Assembly (NCBI GenBank): GCA_944322565.1
Contig: CALUPG010000002.1
Location: 124,001-188,000, forward strand
Origin: an uncultured Bacteroidales bacterium
GTDB lineage: Bacteria > Bacteroidota > Bacteroidia > Bacteroidales > UBA932
Direction of reading: 5' to 3'
DNA length: 64,000 nucleotides
A model generated the notes under the pieces. It was given only the letters and a program-made list of their open reading frames with translations, did not search any database and was not told the origin of the DNA. The translations under genes were made by a program, and so were the position numbers. How positions within the stretch are numbered: the first letter of the stretch is position 1; every line of letters begins with the position of its first letter. Below are positions 52,307-60,521 of this stretch, in pieces.

Positions 52307-52903
52307 ATGAAACGGTTAATTAGAATCATAGCTACAGTCATATTGCTGACTGTCATCCCTTTGACTGCATCTGCAGAAGGTTTCGGCATCAAAGGAGGAG
52401 TGAATATTTCCAGTCTGAGGAATGTCAATGCCAAGGATTTCATCGGCTATCAGGCCGGTCTGCTGTATCAGGTGGACCTGCCTCTGTGGTTTTCAGTACA
52501 GCCGGAGCTCTTGTTCCACGTGAAAGGAGCCAGAATCAATGAAACAGACAACAGCTTCGGACTCGGCTATCTTGAAGTCCCTGTACACATCCAGTGGGGC
52601 CCGAGATTCAAGGACGGAGACATAAGGGTCTTTGCCCAGGGTTCCCCCTACATCGGATACGCAATATCAAAGGACATGCAGGACTCTGAAGGGAACCAGT
52701 ATTCCTGGAAAAACCTCAACCGTCTGGAATACGGAGTGGCCGCCGGCATCGGCATCCAGCTGTGGCATTTTCAGATAACGGGACAATACAACTGGAGTCT
52801 CGGCAATCTTGCCAACATGGATCTCGCCGAGCAGGCGTTCAAGGACATACTGAATGAATCCAATTTCAGCGGATATACTATTTCTCTTGCCATCGTCTTT
52901 TAG
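52307..52903 (+). CDS. PorT-like outer-membrane beta-barrel protein
   Basis: A 198-residue protein with a signal peptide (VILLTVIPLTASAE) and about eight amphipathic strands; it begins the mature part with GFGIKGGVNIS and contains YLEVPVHIQWGP, both typical of the PorT/OMP_b-brl_2 family. It probably sits in the outer membrane; function unknown. A paralogue with the same blocks (YLELPVSFQWGP) lies two genes downstream, with thioredoxin between them. Confidence 0.83.
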   Translation: MKRLIRIIATVILLTVIPLTASAEGFGIKGGVNISSLRNVNAKDFIGYQAGLLYQVDLPLWFSVQPELLFHVKGARINETDNSFGLGYLEVPVHIQWGPRFKDGDIRVFAQGSPYIGYAISKDMQDSEGNQYSWKNLNRLEYGVAAGIGIQLWHFQITGQYNWSLGNLANMDLAEQAFKDILNESNFSGYTISLAIVF

Positions 52904-52950
52904 GACATTTTCATAAACTGGAATTACAATCAATTTAATCACTAAATATT

Positions 52951-53265
52951 ATGGAAAAGACAGTTACTGATGCCAATTTCAATGAAATACTTAACTCCGG
53001 CATGCCGGTGATGGTGGATTTCTGGGCTACATGGTGCGGCCCTTGCCGCGCAATCGCCCCGGTCGTGGAAGAACTTGCAAAGGAATATGAAGGCAAGGCC
53101 GTTATCGCCAAATGCAATGTTGACGAATGTGATGCAATACCGGCGCAGTTCGGCATACGCAATATCCCCACCCTTCTCTTCTTCAAGAACGGACAACTTG
53201 CGGACAGGCTTGTAGGAGCTGTTCCGAAAGCTGAAATAGCAGCCAAAATCAACGCCCTCCTTTAA
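52951..53265 (+). CDS. trxA: Thioredoxin
   Basis: A 104-residue thioredoxin with active site WCGPC, preceded by MVDFWATW, and the cis-proline loop IPTLLFF. It lacks a signal peptide and should work in the cytoplasm as a dithiol reductant for ribonucleotide reductase, peroxiredoxins and others. It lies between two PorT-like genes on the same strand with short gaps (47 and 52 bases). Confidence 0.95.
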   Translation: MEKTVTDANFNEILNSGMPVMVDFWATWCGPCRAIAPVVEELAKEYEGKAVIAKCNVDECDAIPAQFGIRNIPTLLFFKNGQLADRLVGAVPKAEIAAKINALL

Positions 53266-53317
53266 GAGTCCCGGCTGAAACAGAGATTCACAAACGAACT
53301 GTACAAAATGTAGTATC

Positions 53318-53977
53318 ATGAAAAAAACTTTGGCTCTGGCTATTTCAGTTGCCGCAATCCTCTGGACAAGTGTCAGCATTGACGCACAGAACAGATGCGG
53401 CGTAATAGGCGGATTCTCTTTCTCGCAGGCATCGGAGGTTGCCAACAGGGGGACGATGACCAGATACAACGCAGGCGTGACATACCAGTTCAAGCTCCCC
53501 GCCGGATTTTCAATCCAGCCATCGCTCCTGTATCATTCAAAAGGTGTCAGGGCGAGGAATGTCAATAACGGCTCCAACATGGACCTGACTGTCGGATATC
53601 TTGAACTTCCGGTGTCATTCCAGTGGGGACCGGATCTTCTGCTGTTCAGACCGTTTCTTGATGTCAGCCCATACATCGGGGTAGGTCTGCACAACAAGAT
53701 GTCATGCAAGGGACCCGCAGCGCCTGAAAGCTTTACGGAGACAAATGTCTGGCAGACAGCCGGAGTAGCCAGGATGGAATATGGTGTCGGCGTAGGAATC
53801 GGCGTTGAAATATGGAGATTCCAGATTATCGGAAGATACAACTGGAATTTCGGCTCTCTGTACAAGGGGAATGACAATATTGATGCAACCTCGCAGGCAG
53901 CATGGTTCATGGAAAACACCTTCGGAGAAGGAGGCAATTACAGAGGACTCACACTGTCTGTGTCATTCCTTTTCTGA
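53318..53977 (+). CDS. PorT-like outer-membrane beta-barrel protein (paralogue)
   Basis: A 219-residue protein with a signal peptide (ISVAAILWTSVSIDAQ) and a small beta barrel ending in LTLSVSFLF. Blocks such as GFSIQPSLLYHSKGVR and VGYLELPVSFQWGPD match the gene at 52307-52903, so the two arose by duplication. PorT-type proteins are linked to secretion in some Bacteroidota, but this short subgroup has no known job. It is followed closely by the polyprenyl synthase gene. Confidence 0.83.
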   Translation: MKKTLALAISVAAILWTSVSIDAQNRCGVIGGFSFSQASEVANRGTMTRYNAGVTYQFKLPAGFSIQPSLLYHSKGVRARNVNNGSNMDLTVGYLELPVSFQWGPDLLLFRPFLDVSPYIGVGLHNKMSCKGPAAPESFTETNVWQTAGVARMEYGVGVGIGVEIWRFQIIGRYNWNFGSLYKGNDNIDATSQAAWFMENTFGEGGNYRGLTLSVSFLF

Positions 53978-54003
53978 GAGAGGAAGAAAAGATTATTTTG
54001 GTA

Positions 54004-54993
54004 ATGAACCTGAATGAAATAAAAGATTATCTCGACCAGGACTGGAAAAGGACAGCAAACTATATTGAGGATTCATTGAAGAGCGACATTGACCTGCTGG
54101 ACAAGACCAACAGGTCAATATTGTCACATTCCGGCAAGCAATTGCGGCCTCTGATATCTCTTCTTGTCGCCAGAGCATGCTCCGGAGGAAATCCGGCCAA
54201 TGATGACAGCTGCAGATATGCAGCCGGGGCAGAACTTCTGCACAATGCCACCCTCCTTCATGATGATGTGGCAGACGACAGCGACCAGAGACGCGGCATG
54301 CCGACAATCCGGTCAGTGATGGGACCTTCTGTGTCAGTCCTCATAGGCGACTACTGGCTCGTCAAGGCAATGGGACTGATTCTGGAAAGCAAGACCGAGA
54401 CAGGAAAAGTCATCAGACTGTTCTCAAGGACATTGAGCGACCTTGCCGAAGGGGAAATCCTCCAACTGCAGAAGGCTCAGAGCGGAGACACGGATGAAAA
54501 TGACTACATCAGGATTATCTTCAACAAGACGGCCTCACTGTTTGAGGCGGCAGCCGTATCGGCGGCAATCTCCGTCAAGGCCCCAGAAGAGACAATCCTC
54601 GCAGTAAGAGAGTATGCAGTATCCCTCGGACTGGCATTCCAGATACGGGACGACATCTTCGACTACTCTCCGGAAATGGATACCGGAAAGCCTGCAGGAG
54701 TAGATGTGCTTGAACAGAAAATCACGCTTCCGCTGCTCGGGGCGTTCGTATATGCCGGAAAAGAAAAAGAAGATGCAATACGGGGAAAAGTGGGAAGGAT
54801 AATGGAAAACCCCGAGAGGACAAGGGAGGAAATACTCTCATTCGTAAGGGAAAACAAAGGAATGGACTATGCAAGAAAAGTTCTGGACAGCTACATCGGG
54901 AAGGCACTGGATGCGCTGAAGCTGCTTCCGGAATCACGCGACCGGGACTACCTTGAAGAACTTGCCCATTTTGTGGCAGAAAGAAAGTCGTGA
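54004..54993 (+). CDS. Trans-type polyprenyl diphosphate synthase
   Basis: A 329-residue all-helical isoprenoid synthase. The first aspartate-rich motif is LLHDDVADDS and the second is IRDDIFDYS; both bind Mg-diphosphate. It extends allylic diphosphates with isopentenyl diphosphate, probably making the side chain of menaquinone (octaprenyl- or heptaprenyl-type; chain length cannot be read). The start at 54004 excludes 34 upstream codons that overlap the preceding gene. The next gene begins two bases after its stop codon. Confidence 0.92.
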   Translation: MNLNEIKDYLDQDWKRTANYIEDSLKSDIDLLDKTNRSILSHSGKQLRPLISLLVARACSGGNPANDDSCRYAAGAELLHNATLLHDDVADDSDQRRGMPTIRSVMGPSVSVLIGDYWLVKAMGLILESKTETGKVIRLFSRTLSDLAEGEILQLQKAQSGDTDENDYIRIIFNKTASLFEAAAVSAAISVKAPEETILAVREYAVSLGLAFQIRDDIFDYSPEMDTGKPAGVDVLEQKITLPLLGAFVYAGKEKEDAIRGKVGRIMENPERTREEILSFVRENKGMDYARKVLDSYIGKALDALKLLPESRDRDYLEELAHFVAERKS

Positions 54994-54994
54994 A

Positions 54995-56125
54995 ATGAGA
55001 TTCGCGGAAATCACAGGACATGAGGACATAAAAAAAGTCCTGCGCTCTATGGCAGACAGCGGTAGGGTGCCTCATGCCATGCTTTTCTACGAAAATGAGG
55101 GTTGCGGAGGACTGGCTCTGGCCCTGGCATTCATCCAATATCTGAACTGTACCCACAGACACGACGGAGACTCCTGCGGGGAATGTCCTTCATGCATCAG
55201 GATGACAAAACTCATTCACCCTGATGTCCATTTCGTCTATCCTGTGACAGGAGGAGCAAAGGCGGACAGTTCATCAAAGCCGACTTCTGACACCTATATC
55301 AGCCACTGGCGCGGACTTGCACTGAAAAATCCGTATTTTCTGGAAAACGACCTGTGGAAAGCTCTCGGAATAGAAGGCAAGGCCGGCAACATTGCCGTGG
55401 CCGAAGCCAAATCCATTCTTGAGAAACTCTCTTTCTCAGCCGTAGAGACCGGATACAAGACCATCCTGATGTGGCTGCCGGAAAAAATGAATGCAGAAGC
55501 AGCCAACAGGCTGCTGAAAATAGTCGAGGAACCGCCCGAGAAGACAATCTTCCTGTTCATCACCCATAGCCCGGAAAAGGTCCTTCAGACAATTTTCTCC
55601 AGGTGCCAGAGTCTCAGGATTCCCCCGCAGCCGAAAGAGGAAGTTGCCATTGCCGTCAGGAAATATTCCTCCGCAGGAGAAGAAGAGGCGGCAATAGAAG
55701 AAGGGCTATGCGGAGGAAGTATAGGACGGGCCCTGGCAGACCTGTCAGGAAAAGAAAACGAGACAGAATTCCTTGACATATTTTCGGATTTCATCCGCGC
55801 AGCACTTGCTAAAGATTTCATGTCCGCACTGGAGACGGGCGAAATGATGTCCGGTCTGGATTCGAGAGAAAAACAGAAAGCTTTTTGTAACTTTGCAGGT
55901 GACTGTATCAGAAAAATTTTCATGCTGCAGCAGAATATGCCGCAGATAGCATGGATATCCCCGCAGGAAAAGGAATTTTTCACAGAAACAGCAAAGAATG
56001 CAGGCCCGGAATTCTGCCGGAAGGCACTCGGATATCTTGACAAGGCAGCGGCGCTGCTTGACAGGAATGTCAATGCGAAGATAGTATTCTGCGACCTTGT
56101 CAACAGATTGTTTTTAAGTATATAA
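54995..56125 (+). CDS. holB: DNA polymerase III delta prime subunit
   Basis: A 376-residue clamp-loader subunit. The N-terminus (RFAEITGHEDIKKVLRSM) and the zinc-binding cysteines in CGECPSC match delta prime/DnaX-type AAA+ proteins, and FITHSPEKVLQTIFSRCQSL contains the SRC motif. The P-loop region is degenerate (YENEGCGGLAL), as expected for delta prime, which does not hydrolyse ATP. It works in the replisome to load the sliding clamp. It is followed after three bases by ricT, a gene order common in Bacteroidota. Confidence 0.9.
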   Translation: MRFAEITGHEDIKKVLRSMADSGRVPHAMLFYENEGCGGLALALAFIQYLNCTHRHDGDSCGECPSCIRMTKLIHPDVHFVYPVTGGAKADSSSKPTSDTYISHWRGLALKNPYFLENDLWKALGIEGKAGNIAVAEAKSILEKLSFSAVETGYKTILMWLPEKMNAEAANRLLKIVEEPPEKTIFLFITHSPEKVLQTIFSRCQSLRIPPQPKEEVAIAVRKYSSAGEEEAAIEEGLCGGSIGRALADLSGKENETEFLDIFSDFIRAALAKDFMSALETGEMMSGLDSREKQKAFCNFAGDCIRKIFMLQQNMPQIAWISPQEKEFFTETAKNAGPEFCRKALGYLDKAAALLDRNVNAKIVFCDLVNRLFLSI

Positions 56126-56128
56126 GCT

Positions 56129-57352
56129 ATGGATTTCGATAACGAGACAAGACAATTCGACTGTTCCAGAGGTTGCGTTGTGGAACGCACTGACGAAGGG
56201 GAACTCAACTGCACATATCGTCAAGGCTGCTGCAAGCAGGAAGTATACAACTGGCTTCCCGGGGTAAGGCAGGAACAGTTCAAGAACTACTTTGAGGTAC
56301 GGTTCAAGAACACCAGGAAAGGCATATATATCAACGCCTCAGGCCAAAGCATCAAGACCGGAGACCTTGTCATCGTAGAAGCGGCCAACGGACACGACCT
56401 CGGGATAGTAACTCTTGAAGGTCCGATTGTAGCAAGACAGATGGCATGCCGGAAAATTGACATCACCTCCGCCGAATTCAAGAAAATCTACAGGAAGGCC
56501 AAGATGTTTGACATAGAGAAGTGGCAGGAAGCAATAGCGCGGGAGCACGAGACAATGATCCGGGCAAGACAGATTGCCGCAGAACTCAACCTTGAGATGA
56601 AGATAGGCGATGTGGAATTTCAGGGAGACGGCACCAAGGCCATCTTCTACTACATCGCCGATGGTCGCGTGGACTTCAGGCAGCTCATTAAAGTCTTTGC
56701 TGAAGAATTCCGCATCCGCATCGAGATGAAACAGATAGGAGCTCGCCAGGAAGCAGGCCTCATCGGAGGACTCGGGGTATGCGGCAGGGAACTGTGCTGC
56801 TCCAACTACATCAACAGTTTCCAGTCCATCACCACATCGGCGGCAAGATGCCAGGACCTGTCGCTCAATCCGCAGAAACTTGCCGGACAATGCGGCAAAC
56901 TGAAATGCTGCCTCAACTACGAGACCGCCACATATATGGACGCCCAGTCAAGGATTCCGAAGCTCAACGGGCCTCTTGAGTTTCAGGACGGACAGGCCTG
57001 GCTGATGAAGACCGACATACTCAGGGAAATGATGTACTTCTCATATGAGCAGGGGTCCTTCGCCAATCTATATCCTCTGGCTGCCTCTGAAGTCAAGGAA
57101 GTGCTGGCGATGAACCGCAACGGAGAAAAGCCGGAGTCGCTCAAGTCGGAGACGGAGCCGTCAATGCCGGAATTCATCTCTGCAGTAGGGGACGACAGCA
57201 TCACCCGGTTCGATGACACAAGGAAGAAACGCAGGGGAAGCAGTCAGAATCAGAGAAAGAACAGGAATAACCAGAACAGAAATACCGCCAAGGGAGGCAA
57301 CCGCAGGAACGGACGGAGAGAGGGCCAGAACACCGGCGGGGAGGACGCATAA
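56129..57352 (+). CDS. ricT: RicT/PSP1 domain protein
   Basis: A 407-residue protein of the PSP1 C-terminal-domain family (YaaT/RicT). The core includes GLGVCGRELCCSNYI and KLAGQCGKLKCCLNYE, cysteine clusters typical of the family that can bind Fe-S clusters in the Bacillus Ric complex. The C-terminal 60 residues are basic and Asn/Arg-rich (RKKRRGSSQNQRKNRNN), suggesting nucleic-acid binding. In Bacillus it affects RNA processing; the role in Bacteroidota is unknown. Its last base is shared with the first base of gldH. Confidence 0.92.
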   Translation: MDFDNETRQFDCSRGCVVERTDEGELNCTYRQGCCKQEVYNWLPGVRQEQFKNYFEVRFKNTRKGIYINASGQSIKTGDLVIVEAANGHDLGIVTLEGPIVARQMACRKIDITSAEFKKIYRKAKMFDIEKWQEAIAREHETMIRARQIAAELNLEMKIGDVEFQGDGTKAIFYYIADGRVDFRQLIKVFAEEFRIRIEMKQIGARQEAGLIGGLGVCGRELCCSNYINSFQSITTSAARCQDLSLNPQKLAGQCGKLKCCLNYETATYMDAQSRIPKLNGPLEFQDGQAWLMKTDILREMMYFSYEQGSFANLYPLAASEVKEVLAMNRNGEKPESLKSETEPSMPEFISAVGDDSITRFDDTRKKRRGSSQNQRKNRNNQNRNTAKGGNRRNGRREGQNTGGEDA

Positions 57353-57810
57353 TGAAGACTTCTGCCGTACCGCAATGTCTGCTCATCTTTGTTCTGTTCC
57401 TGGCAGGATGCGCAAGACCGTCTGTCCATGAGGAGTTCAGGAAAGCCGCAGACCGTGAAAACGGGAAATACTGCTTTTCCCTGGACATGACCGATACGGC
57501 GGGCCGCTATGACCTGCACCTGTTTTCAAGAATAGACGGCAGTCCGTCCGTCTTTGATGTAATGCCGGACACAATCAGGATGAGCATGATGTTCACTGCC
57601 CCGTCAGGACAAAGATACTCAGAGGTATTCCCCGTACCGAAAGAATATGTGTCCAGGGAAACAGATTTCTCCAGAGAATACGAAATTCCATACAGGCTCG
57701 GACTCGTTCCTGCCGAAAAAGGCATCTGGAGACTGGACATAACCATAGAAAACGAAAACATGTTCCCGGGACTCCGGGGACTCGGACTCAGGACCGCATG
57801 GAAAGAATAA
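57352..57810 (+). CDS. gldH: GldH-family gliding-motility lipoprotein
   Basis: A 152-residue lipoprotein (lipobox FLAGC, Cys20) with a single beta-rich domain typical of GldH, placed directly after ricT as in many Bacteroidales. GldH is needed for gliding in Flavobacterium, but it is retained in non-gliding gut species with unknown function, probably in the envelope. Its 3' end overlaps folA by 13 bases. Confidence 0.85.
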   Translation: MKTSAVPQCLLIFVLFLAGCARPSVHEEFRKAADRENGKYCFSLDMTDTAGRYDLHLFSRIDGSPSVFDVMPDTIRMSMMFTAPSGQRYSEVFPVPKEYVSRETDFSREYEIPYRLGLVPAEKGIWRLDITIENENMFPGLRGLGLRTAWKE

Positions 57811-58328
57811 TCATCGCAGCAGTTGCCGACAATATGGCAATAGGAAAAGGCAATGCCATGCCATGGCATTTGCGCGAAGACCTGCAGTTTTTCAAAAGGA
57901 ATACTTCCGGATATCCCGTGATAATGGGAAGAAAGACATTCGAGTCCCTCGGCAGACCTCTGCCCAAGAGACTGAACATCATCGTCTCCCGGTCACTGAA
58001 GAAACCGGATGACATGACCGATGGTGTTTGCTGTGCAGAATCCCTCTCAGAGGCATACGCGGCCGCCGAAAATTATATGAAGGAGCATCATGAAGCTGAG
58101 AGCTGCGGGATGAAATGCTTCGTCATCGGAGGAGGAGAAATCTACCGTCAGGCCATGGACACGGCAGACAGGCTCCTCATCACTCATGTCCACACGGCAA
58201 TCGGAGACGCTGACACATTTTTCCCGTCCATTGACCCGGCCGTATGGCATCCGGCAGAAAAATCCGGCATCCGGCGCGATCCCGAAAGCGGGCTTGAATT
58301 CGAGTTCGTCACCTACACAAGGGCATGA
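57798..58328 (+). CDS. folA: Dihydrofolate reductase
   Basis: A 176-residue DHFR reducing dihydrofolate with NADPH. Visible are the N-terminal IIAAVADNMAIGKGNAMPWHLREDLQFFK (Trp-His-Leu and the substrate-binding Asp28), VIMGRKTFESLG and VIGGGEIYRQA, the cofactor-binding loop. It overlaps gldH by 13 bases. No mutation related to antifolate resistance can be judged by eye. Confidence 0.95.
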   Translation: MERIIIAAVADNMAIGKGNAMPWHLREDLQFFKRNTSGYPVIMGRKTFESLGRPLPKRLNIIVSRSLKKPDDMTDGVCCAESLSEAYAAAENYMKEHHEAESCGMKCFVIGGGEIYRQAMDTADRLLITHVHTAIGDADTFFPSIDPAVWHPAEKSGIRRDPESGLEFEFVTYTRA

Positions 58329-58354
58329 AGTCCATCACTTAAAACAGCCGTTCT

Positions 58355-59698
58355 ATGGAAAGAGAGCATTTCAAGAGCACATTCGGCATACTTGTGGCCA
58401 TGGCAGGCTCAGCCATAGGCCTGGGCAATCTGTGGAGATTCCCGTACATGGTGGGCATCTACGGCGGCGCAGCGTTCATATTCGTCTATATCATACTGAC
58501 ATTCCTGCTGTGCCTGCCTATCCTGTTCTCCGAAATCATCATAGGACGGCGAAGCCACACCAATGCATTCAGGGCATTCGGAGCCCTTGCTCCCGGCAGT
58601 CCATGGAAATGGGCCGGCATCCTGATGGTCGCCACTCCGGTCATCGTGGTCTCATACTACAGCGTCATCGGCGGCTGGTCCCTGGAATACCTCTTCAAGG
58701 CCTGCACATTCTCCTTTTCGCAGGGAGCGACGAGGGAAGAGCTCGGGACAATATTCAGCGGATTCATCTCCTCCACCTGGGCTCCGCTTCTCTGGCACAC
58801 GGTCTTCATGCTGCTTACCGCCCTTGTCATCCTCGGAGGCGTAAACAAAGGCATAGAAAAATTCGGAAAAATCATGATGCCGGTGCTCTTCCTCACGGTA
58901 ATAGCCATAGCAGTAAGGTCCGTGACCCTGCCGGGCGCAGGAGAAGGGCTGAAATACCTGTTCCGGCCTGATTTCTCCAAAATCACCCCGGAAGTATGCG
59001 CGGCTGCCCTCGGACAAGGCTTTTTCTCCCTTTCCGTCGGGTTCGGCATAATGCTCACCTACGGTTCATACACCCGCAAAAGCTCCGACATTGCCTTCAA
59101 CTCGACATGGACGGCAGTCGCAGACCTGACCTTTGCCCTTATAGCAAGCTGTGCCATCATGCCTGCCGTATTCGCCTTCGGACTCAACCCGCAGGAGGGT
59201 CCGGGACTCGTGTTCGAGACCCTTCCGTTCATATTCGCCAACATGCCGCTCGGAGGCATCATCGCCATCCTGTTCTTCATTGCCCTTCTCGTCGCCGCCC
59301 TCACTTCTTCGGTGTCACTGGTGGAAGTGGGAGTCGCCTATCTCACAGAGGAGAAACACCTTTCAAGAAAAGCTGCGACCTGGACCGTGTCCGGCATAGC
59401 ATGGGCTTTCGGCATCCTCTGTTCCCTTTCTTTCGGCAGCCTTTCGGGCATACGCATCCTCGGCAACACCATCTTTGACTTCTTCGACAAGCTGTCCGCC
59501 GGATGGCTCATGCCCCTCGGAGCCCTTATCATCGTGATTTTCACGGGATGGAAAATGAAGAAATCCGATGTCCTGGATGAATTCACTAACGGAGGCACTC
59601 TCAAAGGAAACCTCCGCATATCCGGCTTCATCTATTTTCTGATAAAATATCTCACCCCCATCGCCGTCCTGATAATATTCCTGACCAATCTGCTATAG
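58355..59698 (+). CDS. Neurotransmitter:sodium symporter family transporter
   Basis: A 447-residue polytopic protein of the NSS/SNF family with the TM1 signature AMAGSAIGLGNLWRFPYMVG (unwound Na/substrate-binding region) and about 11-12 helices. It imports an amino acid or related amine with sodium; substrate cannot be read. It begins 26 bases after folA and has no clear promoter, so it is probably read through from the upstream run of genes. Confidence 0.93.
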   Translation: MEREHFKSTFGILVAMAGSAIGLGNLWRFPYMVGIYGGAAFIFVYIILTFLLCLPILFSEIIIGRRSHTNAFRAFGALAPGSPWKWAGILMVATPVIVVSYYSVIGGWSLEYLFKACTFSFSQGATREELGTIFSGFISSTWAPLLWHTVFMLLTALVILGGVNKGIEKFGKIMMPVLFLTVIAIAVRSVTLPGAGEGLKYLFRPDFSKITPEVCAAALGQGFFSLSVGFGIMLTYGSYTRKSSDIAFNSTWTAVADLTFALIASCAIMPAVFAFGLNPQEGPGLVFETLPFIFANMPLGGIIAILFFIALLVAALTSSVSLVEVGVAYLTEEKHLSRKAATWTVSGIAWAFGILCSLSFGSLSGIRILGNTIFDFFDKLSAGWLMPLGALIIVIFTGWKMKKSDVLDEFTNGGTLKGNLRISGFIYFLIKYLTPIAVLIIFLTNLL

Positions 59699-59782
59699 AG
59701 GCTGCCGGCTGACAGGATATTGAACGACGCGGACATCATATATGACCGGTTTGTCCTCCACTCCACTCAAATACACATATCC

Positions 59783-60292
59783 TCAAAATCTTATTCCGAC
59801 TCCTATTCCGGAGGGCTGCGGACCGAATGTCAGTTCCGGAGAAGAGCAGCTCCCGAAGCCGCTCCTCTCCGCAGTCCTGTTCAGCAGAACAACACCCGAT
59901 GCAAACAGAGGAATGCTCAAAGCGGCAAAACCAAGGCCTATACCTGCTCCAATCAAATCAAAAGGCATATACATTTCCGGGGTATCAGAGGCAATTTCCC
60001 AAGTAAACATATTATAGGCATGCACAGCGATACATAATGTAAAAATCGCCCCGCCGATGGAACTTATCGCTATGCCTGCATTGAACAGACGCTTCCCGGG
60101 AAGATAGCATTTACTGTATGTCTGCCAGTTCATATAATCAAGGGCATTGCCCTTGGTTATCCGCACTCCGTCATCAGCATACAGATACATACCTTTTCTC
60201 TCTACCTTAAAATCAGAAGTCCGATACTGCGCAGAAGCGTCAAAGGCCCCGAAAGAAAACAGAATCACAATAATAGTCAACAGGTGTTTCAT
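59783..60292 (-). CDS. Uncharacterised membrane protein with signal peptide
   Basis: A 169-residue protein that I do not recognise. It has a signal peptide (TIIVILFSFGAFDASAQ), a soluble region of about 45 residues, and two or three hydrophobic helices (about 72-95 and 110-138), ending in GIGVGIRF. It lies convergent with the sodium symporter gene and downstream of mutS on the same strand. A -7 element TAACTTTG at 60465-60458 would give a leader of about 160 bases. Confidence 0.7.
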   Translation of the reverse strand: MKHLLTIIVILFSFGAFDASAQYRTSDFKVERKGMYLYADDGVRITKGNALDYMNWQTYSKCYLPGKRLFNAGIAISSIGGAIFTLCIAVHAYNMFTWEIASDTPEMYMPFDLIGAGIGLGFAALSIPLFASGVVLLNRTAERSGFGSCSSPELTFGPQPSGIGVGIRF

Positions 60293-60457
60293 GGCAGAAA
60301 TGTTTTAGAATATGTGACTTTTGGCCACATTATACGTTATAAGTCTAAAGTGCCAACTATAGCGACCTTTCCCGAGCGTGTCAAAACAGTCTGCTGCAAA
60401 ATACCCATTGTGACTGCCGTCCCAATCACAATATTGGCTATAGCAAGCAGACCTTTT

Positions 60458-60465
60458 CAAAGTTA
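60458..60465 (-). promoter_or_regulatory. Candidate -7 element after mutS
   Basis: Exact TAACTTTG on the minus strand, five bases past the mutS terminator T-run; probably drives the uncharacterised membrane protein at 59783-60292. No good -33 was found. Confidence 0.4.
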
Positions 60466-60470
60466 AACAC

Positions 60471-60507
60471 AAAAAATGATTTGTTGTGCTTGATGCTGCC
60501 AACAAAT
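60471..60507 (-). terminator. Terminator of mutS
   Basis: An 8-bp perfect stem ATTTGTTG/CAACAAAT (60479-60486 with 60500-60507), 13-base loop, followed by C-A and six T on minus (60476-60471). It is 15 bases past the mutS stop. Confidence 0.75.
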
Positions 60508-60521
60508 TAGAATAACTGTCG

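Noticed and set aside
60305..60505. 66-codon minus-strand frame between mutS and the membrane protein gene
   Set aside because: It begins inside the mutS terminator, has no family signature and overlaps a promoter element.
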